From Deltaproteobacteria bacterium (GTDB taxonomy: Bacteria; Myxococcota_A; UBA9160; SMWR01): DNA of 48,698 nt. Of this stretch, positions 42,622-48,698 are shown piece by piece. Both the position numbers and the translations under genes were made by a program. The notes beneath the pieces were generated by a model. It was not told the origin of the DNA. It worked only from the letters and a program-made list of their open reading frames with translations, and did not search any database. Location of the stretch: NCBI GenBank assembly GCA_019310425.1, contig JAFDEI010000074.1, positions 1-48,698 of the forward strand. The letters run 5' to 3'. The number at the start of each line of letters is the position of its first letter. Position 1 is the stretch's first letter.

Positions 42622-45423
42622 TCAGCTACAGCCGCTGGTTGCGCCGCAATTGGGGCACTTGTAGCAAGCGCCATTGCGAATCATGATCGAGCCGCAGTCA
42701 CTGCAGCTGGGAGCATCGGCCTGGTTCACGATCACCGAGGGCGGGGTGAACGGCTTGTGTTCGGCACCGCCCGCAACCACCGCTCGCGGTGCCGCCGCCT
42801 CGGCGACTGCATCCCCCTCCATCCCGATCTCTCCGACATCCGCGAGCATCTCGTCGTGGTTCATGAAGCGGTTCCCGAGGAAGCGGAAGACGTAGTCCAT
42901 GACCGATTTGGCAATCGGAATCTCGCGATTGTTCGTGAAGCCCGACGGTTCGAACCGGGTGTGGCTGAACTTGTCGACCAGGGCCTTCAGCGGCACGCCG
43001 TACTGGAGAGCGATCGAAGTCATCGTCGCAATCGTGTCCATCAGCCCCGAAACCGTGCTGCCTTCCTTCGCCATCCGGAGGAATATCTCGCCCGGCTGAC
43101 CATCGTCGTACTTGCCGACCGTCAGGTAGCCCTCGTGCCCGGCGATCGAGAACTTGTGTGTCAATGCCTCGCGCTCGTCCGGCAGCTTGCGACGCACCGG
43201 GCGGGCAACATCGAGCTGCACCACGTCGCCGTCTTCCGATTTCCCGGCATTCAGCGGCTGTGTCCGCTTGCTGCCGTCACGGTAGACCGCGAGTGCCTTC
43301 AGTCCGAGCTTCCAGCCTTCCGTGTAGGCGGCGATGATGTCGTCGGTCGTCGCGTCTTCCGGCAGGTTGACGGTCTTGCTGATCGCGCCCGAGAGGAACG
43401 GCTGCACCGCACCCATCATGCGCAAGTGGCCCATCCAGTGGATGGAGCGGCTGCCGTTTGCAGCCCGGAAGGCACAGTCGAAAACTGTGAGGTGATCCTC
43501 CGCGAGGCCGGGAGCGCCCTCGATCGTCTCCCTCTCGTCGACATAGTCCACGATCGCCGTGACTTCCTCCTCGGAATAGCCGAGCCGCGCGAGCGCCATG
43601 GGGACGGTATTGTTCACGATCTTGAGGAACCCGCCCCCGACGAGCTTCTTGTACTTCACCAGCGCGATGTCGGGTTCGACGCCCGTGGTATCGCAGTCCA
43701 TCATGAATGCGATCGTCCCCGTCGGCGCAAGCACCGTCACCTGGGCGTTCTTGTAGCCGTGCTTCCGGCCCACCTCGACGGCCTCTGCCCAGCAGTCGCG
43801 AGCGGCATCGAGGAGGTCCGCCGGCACTCCGCCCTTGGGAATCATGCTGGCAGCTGCCTTGTGCATCTCGACGACTTCAAGGAATGGCCGCCGATTCATC
43901 CGGTAGCGAGCAAACGGCCCCATCGCCTCCGCGATCTGCGCACTGGTGTGATAAGCCTGACCGCACATCACCGCGGTCAGGGCTGCGGCGAGGTTGCGCC
44001 CGTGATCGCTGTCGTACGGCACGCCGAAGGTCATGAGCAGCGCGCCGAGGTTCGCGTAGCCGAGGCCGAGCGGGCGATAGAGGTGGCTGTTCTTTTCGAT
44101 CTGCGACGTCGGGTAGTCGGCGTGGTCGACCAGGATCTCCTGCGCGAGGATCGTGAGCGCGGCCGCCCGCTTGTAGTCGTCGGTCTGGAACTTGCCGTCC
44201 TCGTCGAGGAACGCCATCAGATTCAGGCTTGCGAGATTGCAGGCCGTGTCGTCGAGGAACATGTACTCCGAGCACGGATTGCTCGAGTTGATGCGCCCGG
44301 ACGCCTTGACGGGGTTCCAGCGGTTGATCGTCGAGTCGTATTGGATACCCGGGTCGCCGCAGACGTGGGCCGCATCGGCCATCCGATTCACCAGGTCGCG
44401 GGCTCGGAAAGTATCGGCCACATCACCGGTCGTCACCTTGCGCGTCTGCCAGTTGCCATCGGTCTCGCAACTGTGCATGAAAGCGTCAGTCACTCGAACG
44501 GAATGGTTCGCGTTCTGGAAGAACACTGAATCGTACGCCCCGCCGGCAACGTTGAAGCCACCGTCGTACCCGGCTTCGATCAGCGACCAGGCCTTCTTTT
44601 CCTCGGTGGCCTTGCACTCGATGAACTCACCGATATCGGGATGATCGACATTGAGGATGACCATCTTCGCCGCGCGACGCGTCTTGCCACCCGACTTCAC
44701 CACGCCCGCAAACGAATCGAAGCCGCGCATGAAGGAAACCGGCCCGGATGCTGTGCCGCCGCCCTTGAGATGCTCCTTCGACGAGCGGACCTTCGACAGA
44801 TTCGAGCCGGTGCCCGAGCCGCCCTTGAAGAGCATGGCCTCGGTCTTGGCGAGGTCCATGATCGACTCCATCGTGTCCTCGACCGAGTTGATGAAGCATG
44901 CGCTCGCCTGCTGCGGCGTGTTTTCCACACCGAGGTTGAACCAGACCGGGCTGTTGAACGCCATCCGCTGATTCACCAGGATGTCGGTCAGCTCGTCAGC
45001 GAAGGTCTGGCTGTCCTCCGGAGTCTTGAAGTAGTGGGAGGTGTCGCCCCATTCTCGGATCTTGCCCACCACCCGCCCGATCAGCTGCTTGACACTTCGC
45101 TCGCGTTGCGACGTCCCGAGGTGGCCGCGGAAGTACTTCGAAACCACCACGTTGGTTGCGAGCTGGGACCAGCTCTTCGGAAATTCGACGTCCTTCTGCT
45201 CGAAGACGAGATTGCCTTTCTCGTCGCCGATCGTCGCGTCGCGCTGCTCCCACTCGACGTTGTCGAACGGATCCTCGCCTGCGCGGGTGAAGTGGCGCTC
45301 GACGGTCAGGCCCAACGGTTTGCGGGCTCTACGTTTTCGATCACCGACCGGCTTGAGGTGCTGCTTCTCGGCCTGCTGCATCATCAGGTCCGTGCCGTCC
45401 GTCCGATCGATACCGTCGTTCAC
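42622..45423 (-). CDS. nrdJ: Adenosylcobalamin-dependent (class II) ribonucleotide reductase
   Basis: NrdJ reduces ribonucleotides to deoxyribonucleotides with B12 radical chemistry, independent of oxygen. The 933-residue protein shows MAFNSPVWFNLGVE, a catalytic-pair Cys in QASACFINSVED, the GGSGTGSNLS turn, the radical-site loop SSNPCSEYMFLDDTACNLAS, VLAPTGTIAFMMDCDTTGVEP and a C-terminal zinc-ribbon (CSDCGSIMIRNGACYKCPNC) that shuttles electrons. I place the start at GTG 45423 with AGGAGAAGAA directly before it; the frame runs open to 45618, but that part is not family-like. No other reductase class is in the window. Confidence 0.94.
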   Translation of the reverse strand: MNDGIDRTDGTDLMMQQAEKQHLKPVGDRKRRARKPLGLTVERHFTRAGEDPFDNVEWEQRDATIGDEKGNLVFEQKDVEFPKSWSQLATNVVVSKYFRGHLGTSQRERSVKQLIGRVVGKIREWGDTSHYFKTPEDSQTFADELTDILVNQRMAFNSPVWFNLGVENTPQQASACFINSVEDTMESIMDLAKTEAMLFKGGSGTGSNLSKVRSSKEHLKGGGTASGPVSFMRGFDSFAGVVKSGGKTRRAAKMVILNVDHPDIGEFIECKATEEKKAWSLIEAGYDGGFNVAGGAYDSVFFQNANHSVRVTDAFMHSCETDGNWQTRKVTTGDVADTFRARDLVNRMADAAHVCGDPGIQYDSTINRWNPVKASGRINSSNPCSEYMFLDDTACNLASLNLMAFLDEDGKFQTDDYKRAAALTILAQEILVDHADYPTSQIEKNSHLYRPLGLGYANLGALLMTFGVPYDSDHGRNLAAALTAVMCGQAYHTSAQIAEAMGPFARYRMNRRPFLEVVEMHKAAASMIPKGGVPADLLDAARDCWAEAVEVGRKHGYKNAQVTVLAPTGTIAFMMDCDTTGVEPDIALVKYKKLVGGGFLKIVNNTVPMALARLGYSEEEVTAIVDYVDERETIEGAPGLAEDHLTVFDCAFRAANGSRSIHWMGHLRMMGAVQPFLSGAISKTVNLPEDATTDDIIAAYTEGWKLGLKALAVYRDGSKRTQPLNAGKSEDGDVVQLDVARPVRRKLPDEREALTHKFSIAGHEGYLTVGKYDDGQPGEIFLRMAKEGSTVSGLMDTIATMTSIALQYGVPLKALVDKFSHTRFEPSGFTNNREIPIAKSVMDYVFRFLGNRFMNHDEMLADVGEIGMEGDAVAEAAAPRAVVAGGAEHKPFTPPSVIVNQADAPSCSDCGSIMIRNGACYKCPNCGATSGCS

Positions 45424-45934
45424 TTCTTCTCCTCTCTCTTGTTTCCATGAGATATTGCGATTTTCATCGCGTCGTGCCGCAGCGCCACCTTGGCCCCAAC
45501 AACCAATGCCGATGGTGTCGCTACGAATGATCCTGATGCTGCTGTCGGCGGCCGAACCTTGCTCCTGCCTGCGTTCCTCATGCCCCATCCTGCTGTTGCA
45601 TTTTGCTGCCGCCGCCACCCGGAAAAGCGAGCGGGCACGGCCACCCGTTGCGCGCTCACATCAATGCGCGCTTCAACTGCGAAAGTATCAGTCCGGGGTC
45701 TGAACGGAGCGCGGATCCCGGGCATCCCTCGAAGCCAAAGCGGATACCCACCGGAGATGAGAGAGGCCCCAACGCTGCCGGGGCCCCCGAGACGAGTTCG
45801 GGTCCTCCATCCCTCTTCCGTCTCGCTTCCCTCCGACGACCGCCTGTTACCGAACCCCCCCAGGCCGCCGAAGGGACATGTCTCATCCCCATTTCGGTGT
45901 TTACTCCCCACTGAAAATGGAGTCAATAGATATT

Positions 45935-45949
45935 CCACAAAATATGGGG
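45935..45949 (-). promoter_or_regulatory. Candidate NrdR box upstream of nrdJ
   Basis: CCACAAAATATGGGG; from its second base it matches the NrdR consensus CACAATATATTGTG at 11 of 14 positions. It lies 8 bases upstream of a minus-strand TTGACT (45921-45926), which has only a weak -10 (TAAACA, 45898-45903). NrdR normally uses two sites about 30 bases apart; the second position (45906-45920) is a poor match. The leader to nrdJ would be about 470 bases. Confidence 0.4.
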
Positions 45950-46113
45950 CTTCACCCGAGTCGAGAGCACAACCCCTTGAGCTTCAACGGGTTTCTATCG
46001 AAGAATGCCTGACAGCCGAGGGAGCCGCCTCCCGAGGAGCGGGCGGAAAATGCTCCAAGTACCTGGAATCGTTGGGTTGATGGCCGGGAAAGGTCGGTCG
46101 GGAGTGAACCGGG

Positions 46114-46190
46114 CGCGTTGGCCGCTATGCGGCCAAAGGGCTCCGCGGTGTCCTGGGAAACACTTCGTGTTTCCAGTTTCTGGCTGCGAG
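46114..46190 (+). repeat. Composite hairpin repeat, inverted copy
   Basis: Reads in the opposite direction to the 41884-42050 array: TTGGCCGC TAT GCGGCCAA (46118-46136), AAGGGCTCCGCGGTGTCC, GGAAACAC TTC GTGTTTCC (46156-46174), then AGTTTCTGGCTGCGAGG. It lies 24 bases beyond the npdG stop. Arms identical, loop different. Confidence 0.8.
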
Positions 46191-46213
46191 GCGCCCCCGG
46201 ATTCGTTCGCCCT

Positions 46214-46906
46214 TCAGCTCTCGGGCAGGCCCGTGAAGCGGATCCCGGTCCCCTCCGGGAGCTTGTACCGGATGTTGAGCCCGATCATCAGCGCGGTGAT
46301 GTCCTCGACGATCCGGGCGTTCGCGAGCGGCCCGCCGTTCAGCGCCCGCAGTCCCGGGACGAGCTCGCACAGACCCATCACCAGTTCGCGCGGTTCCTTC
46401 GCTCCGGAAACCACCACGTCGCAGTCGACCTCCTCTTCGAGGTGCTGGAGTCGGTGGGCCGAGACGTTCTGGAATGCCGAAACCACGCGCACGCCCTGCG
46501 GCACCAGTGATTCGACCAGCTCTGCGCAAGAGCCCTGCCAGATACCCACTGTGCGCACGGCTCCGTCGCCGATCGCCGCCGCGAGCGGCACCGCCATCGA
46601 GACGACGACCTGGCCCTCGCCCAGGGCGGGCTTGATGGACTTCACGGTACCCGCCGTGTGCTCGAACGGCACGGAGAGGATCACGATCGGACCCTGCGGC
46701 GTTGCATCGACGTTCTCGAGGCCGACGACATCGGCCCCGGGGACCGCTTCCCGGACCTTCTCGGCCGCTTCGACCGCCCGCTCGAGCTTGCGCGACCCGA
46801 TCACGACCGGCCGACCCGCGCGGGCGAAGCGCAGCGCGAGCCCGAGGCCCTGGTCGCCCGTGCCACCCAAGATGACGATTGCATGAGGGTTCATTTCAGT
46901 AGACAT
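46214..46906 (-). CDS. npdG: NADPH-dependent F420 reductase-like oxidoreductase
   Basis: A 230-residue protein of the F420:NADP(H) oxidoreductase family, which passes hydride between NADPH and coenzyme F420. Seen: the dinucleotide motif VILGGTGDQGLGLALRFARA, VVIGSRKLERA for the NADP phosphate, VILSVPFEHTAGTVKSI, and SAFQNVSAHRLQHLEEEVDC followed by ALNGGPLANARIVEDITALM. The family assignment is firm; use of F420 in this organism is inferred because no F420 biosynthesis gene is in the window. Divergent from the DUF971 gene. Confidence 0.88.
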   Translation of the reverse strand: MSTEMNPHAIVILGGTGDQGLGLALRFARAGRPVVIGSRKLERAVEAAEKVREAVPGADVVGLENVDATPQGPIVILSVPFEHTAGTVKSIKPALGEGQVVVSMAVPLAAAIGDGAVRTVGIWQGSCAELVESLVPQGVRVVSAFQNVSAHRLQHLEEEVDCDVVVSGAKEPRELVMGLCELVPGLRALNGGPLANARIVEDITALMIGLNIRYKLPEGTGIRFTGLPES

Positions 46907-46990
46907 AGGGCGAGGAGGCTAGCGTAGAGAGCGGCGGCGTTCTTTCCAAACATTCTCGACTTTCCCGACCCAGCGAGCCGGTTGGGTAGA

Positions 46991-47320
46991 ATGACACGCA
47001 AGTCCATGTCCCCCGACGACGCTGCATTCGTACCGATCGAGATCCGCCAGGCCGACGCCCGCCACCTTGCCATCCGCTGGGCGGACGGTCGCGAGAGCCG
47101 CTACGAAGTCCGCGCGCTGCGACTCGCCTGCCGCTGCGCGCAGTGCATCGACGAGTGGAGCGGCGCCCAGACCCTCGACTCCGCAACCGTCCCCGAGGAC
47201 GTCCAACCCCGGAACCTCGCGTCGGTCGGGCGCTACGCAATCCGGATCGACTGGAGCGACGGACATGACACCGGCATCTACTCGTTCCGGCGCCTACGCG
47301 AGCTCGACACAGGCGACTGA
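46991..47320 (+). CDS. DUF971 / gamma-butyrobetaine-hydroxylase-N-terminal-like protein
   Basis: A 109-residue protein that is essentially one DUF971 domain: HLAIRWADGRESRYEVRALR, LACRCAQCIDEWSGAQTLD and IRIDWSDGHDTGIYSFRRLR. The Cys-x-Cys-x2-Cys cluster is conserved in the family and may bind iron or zinc. In other bacteria the domain stands alone or fused to Mrp/ApbC-type iron-sulfur proteins, hinting at Fe-S metabolism; that is family knowledge, not shown here. ATG 46991 is preferred to TTG 46982; ATG 47006 is also possible. Confidence 0.85.
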   Translation: MTRKSMSPDDAAFVPIEIRQADARHLAIRWADGRESRYEVRALRLACRCAQCIDEWSGAQTLDSATVPEDVQPRNLASVGRYAIRIDWSDGHDTGIYSFRRLRELDTGD

Positions 47321-47333
47321 AGAAGGCGATCGA

Positions 47334-47424
47334 CTCAGTTCTCGTCGAGCAACGACGGATCGAAGGCATCCACCTGAACCGTGCCGAGGTCGGGCCGCTG
47401 CGTGCGGCGCACCCGCCAACGCAG
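47334..47424 (-). pseudogene. Orphan 29-codon tail directly after the hydrolase stop
   Basis: Immediately after the TAG of the hydrolase, in the same frame, comes LRWRVRRTQRPDLG then TVQVDAFDPSLLDEN and a TGA at 47334-47336. The peptide looks like a real protein C terminus (good codon use, no low complexity) but has no gene of its own. The junction carries a fragment of the hairpin-repeat end (GCTAGCTGCG TTGGCGG). It may be the remains of a gene cut by repeat-associated rearrangement. Confidence 0.35.
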
Positions 47425-48216
47425 CTAGCTTAAGACGCGGGCGAGGAAGGTTTCGAGGTGGTGGTTGAATTGGGTGGGGCGGGCGAGATTGACGACGTGT
47501 CCCGCTTCGGGGATCCGTGCGAGTTCGGCGTCGGGGAGGGCTGCAGCGAGGGCCTCACTCGGACCCACCGATGCCTGGTCGTGCTCGCCTGCGACGACCA
47601 ACGTGGGGATCCGTAGCGCACGCAGCTCCGGAGCGAGTGCCGCAACGGACGGTTGCTCCGCGAGGAACTCGCGCAGGATGTGAGCCAGTGCGTGCGGCGG
47701 ATGCTCGAGGAACCCCTGGCGCACGAGAGCGGCGCCGCGCTCGTCGAGGCCGGACTCGGCACCCCACACGAAGCGCTCTCCTGCAGCCGAGAGCCCCTCG
47801 CGATCGATGCAATCCGCGAAGGCGTGCGCCGAACGCGCGAATCCGCCGCCCGCCGACGCTGCGGGGAACGACGCGAGCACCAGCGCGCAGACGCGCTCGG
47901 GATGGGCGAGCGCGAATCGCAGCGCGATCGATGCGCCCATCGACAGGCCACCCACGACCGCGGTCGCAGCACCTGCGGCGTCGAGCAGGCTTGCGACGTC
48001 GGCGACGAAGCACTCGGGGGCGTACTGCGCCGCATCGGTCGGCGCATCACTGCGCGCGTGGCCGCGGGCATCGTGGAGCACGACGCGATAACGACCGCGC
48101 AGCGCCCGACTCTGGGGCCGGAAGTTGCGAGCGCTGCCGCCGAAACCGTGACCGAGAATCAACGTCGGCCCCGAACCTTCCGCGGTGTTGTAGAGCGCGA
48201 TGGGGCGCGTCGGCAC
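47425..48216 (-). CDS. Alpha/beta-fold hydrolase
   Basis: A 263-residue alpha/beta hydrolase of the RsbQ/enol-lactonase-like type. It has the oxyanion motif LILGHGFGGSARNF, DARGHARSD, the nucleophile elbow GGLSMGASIAL (Ser), the acid in VVAGEHDQAS (Asp) and EAGHVVNL (His), so the triad is complete. Substrate not assignable. The start is set at GTG 48216 because GGAGG lies 7 bases upstream; a GTG at 48249 would add 11 residues. It is divergent from the phosphatase gene at 48292. Confidence 0.88.
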   Translation of the reverse strand: MPTRPIALYNTAEGSGPTLILGHGFGGSARNFRPQSRALRGRYRVVLHDARGHARSDAPTDAAQYAPECFVADVASLLDAAGAATAVVGGLSMGASIALRFALAHPERVCALVLASFPAASAGGGFARSAHAFADCIDREGLSAAGERFVWGAESGLDERGAALVRQGFLEHPPHALAHILREFLAEQPSVAALAPELRALRIPTLVVAGEHDQASVGPSEALAAALPDAELARIPEAGHVVNLARPTQFNHHLETFLARVLS

Positions 48217-48291
48217 GAATCTCCCTCCGAGGCCGGGACTGTGCCCCACGTCGCGTGCGGCCGCTCACCCGGATTCGATACCCTTGCGCGC

Positions 48292-48698
48292 ATGGCCCCG
48301 ATCGACCTCGCCGCCGCAGCCCTCGCGGCCGAAACCGCCGCCGACCTCGCCCGCGCGGAAATCCTGCCGCGGTTTCGCAGAGTCTCGGTCGAAACCAAGA
48401 GCGACGGTTCGCCCGTCACGGAGGCCGACCACGCCGCCGAACGCGCCATCCGCAATCATTTGCGTGCGGCGTTCCCCGATTTCGGCCTGCTCGGAGAGGA
48501 ATTCGGCGACGAAGGCGGTGACGAAGGCGGTGACGGCCCACGCTGGATCATCGATCCGATCGATGGGACCATCGCCTTCTCACGTGGAATTCCGCTGTTT
48601 ACGACGCTGATCGCGCTGGTCGACGCGGGGGAACCGGTGCTCGGCCTGATCGACTGTCCGGCGTTCGACGAACGCTACGTCGGCTGGCGCGGCGGTGG
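48292..48698 (+). CDS. Inositol-monophosphatase / histidinol-phosphatase-like protein, 3' end outside window
   Basis: The first 135 residues of an IMPase-family phosphatase: ARAEILPRFRRVSVETKSDG, SPVTEADHAAERAIRNHL, FPDFGLLGEEFGDEGG (metal-binding Glu) and WIIDPIDGTIAFSRGIPLF. The spacing and TKSDGSPVTEAD style are like the HisN-type histidinol-phosphatases, but the specificity-bearing part lies beyond the window. A short 12-base tandem (GACGAAGGCGGT) codes GDEGGDEGGD. Unlike the gene at 40463, the seen part is fully canonical. Confidence 0.88.
   Translation, partial: MAPIDLAAAALAAETAADLARAEILPRFRRVSVETKSDGSPVTEADHAAERAIRNHLRAAFPDFGLLGEEFGDEGGDEGGDGPRWIIDPIDGTIAFSRGIPLFTTLIALVDAGEPVLGLIDCPAFDERYVGWRGG

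Larger units (their letters stand above)
45424..46213. other. 790-base gap upstream of nrdJ: leader, promoter-like region, one repeat
   Basis: No gene supported. It holds a hairpin in the presumed leader (GGCCCC/GGGGCC, 45765-45785), an AT-rich promoter-like stretch with an NrdR-like site (45890-45950) and a hairpin repeat (46114-46190). I looked for a cobalamin riboswitch and could not identify its conserved core. Confidence 0.55.

Noticed and set aside
42757-44529. A 590-codon plus-strand frame opposite nrdJ
   Set aside because: Antisense of a highly conserved enzyme; no motif.
45424-45900. Cobalamin riboswitch in the nrdJ leader
   Set aside because: I looked for the B12-box core on the minus strand and did not find it; only unrelated GC-rich hairpins are present.

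Overview
The window is a GC-rich (roughly 65 percent) chromosomal segment from a Gram-negative bacterium. A LolA lipoprotein carrier, PilT, a PilZ-domain protein, Lgt and MltG point to a two-membrane cell. A pgpA-cinA-thpR-recA run, a PilZ protein resembling myxobacterial/deltaproteobacterial ones, a long-form IspG, an electron-transfer-flavoprotein quinone oxidoreductase and an F420-type NADP reductase fit a deltaproteobacteria-grade lineage such as Myxococcota, Desulfobacterota or Binatota. That placement is inference; no rRNA gene is present. There are no tRNAs, CRISPR arrays, prophages or recognisable transposases.

Layout. 1-7136 (minus): pilT, alaS, long-form ispG and the 5' part of a secreted protein gene. 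7351-8952 (plus): a secreted protein with a carboxypeptidase-regulatory-like N-terminal domain. 8996-12669 (minus): pgpA-cinA-thpR-recA. 12828-14925 (plus): ruvX-mltG and an SCP2-like gene, joined by 4-base overlaps. 14955-23201 (minus): a complete bacterial proteasome/pupylation cluster in the order mpa, dop, pup, prcB, prcA, pafA, then an overlapping membrane coiled-coil gene and mreB. 24086-27164 (minus): ftsK and lolA. 27684-28169 (plus): ssb. 28224-34182 (minus): slt, a lipase, moaC, an ECF sigma/anti-sigma pair, a periplasmic protein, radC and a PilZ gene. 34631-37574 (plus): a soluble PAS histidine kinase, lgt and a TetR regulator. 37586-48698: a helical-repeat-like protein, ETF-QO, two inositol-monophosphatase-family genes, small membrane/secreted proteins, B12-dependent ribonucleotide reductase nrdJ, npdG, a DUF971 gene and an alpha/beta hydrolase.

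The centrepiece is the Pup-proteasome operon. Pup is encoded with C-terminal Gly-Gly-Glu, so it should be ready for PafA without deamidation by Dop. PafA ligates it to lysines, Dop removes it, and Mpa (C-terminal Gln-Tyr-Leu) feeds tagged substrates to the PrcA/PrcB core. PrcB keeps the Thr1, Asp17 and Lys33 catalytic set. A one-base stop/start overlap ties an unknown single-pass coiled-coil protein to pafA, making it a candidate accessory factor.

Two further signals run through the window. First, four otherwise well-conserved genes (mreB, ftsK, moaC, a monoacylglycerol-lipase-like gene) each look as if a short internal or 3' segment is missing and the frame is broken. In mreB the missing piece is the phosphate-1 nucleotide-binding motif. 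This could be an assembly defect or real decay. Second, a family of intergenic hairpin repeats (core arms TTGGCCGC/GCGGCCAA, second hairpin GGAAACAC/GTGTTTCC) occurs many times next to gene 3' ends. Its loops vary and its arms are conserved, and in one copy both arms have lost the same base pair.
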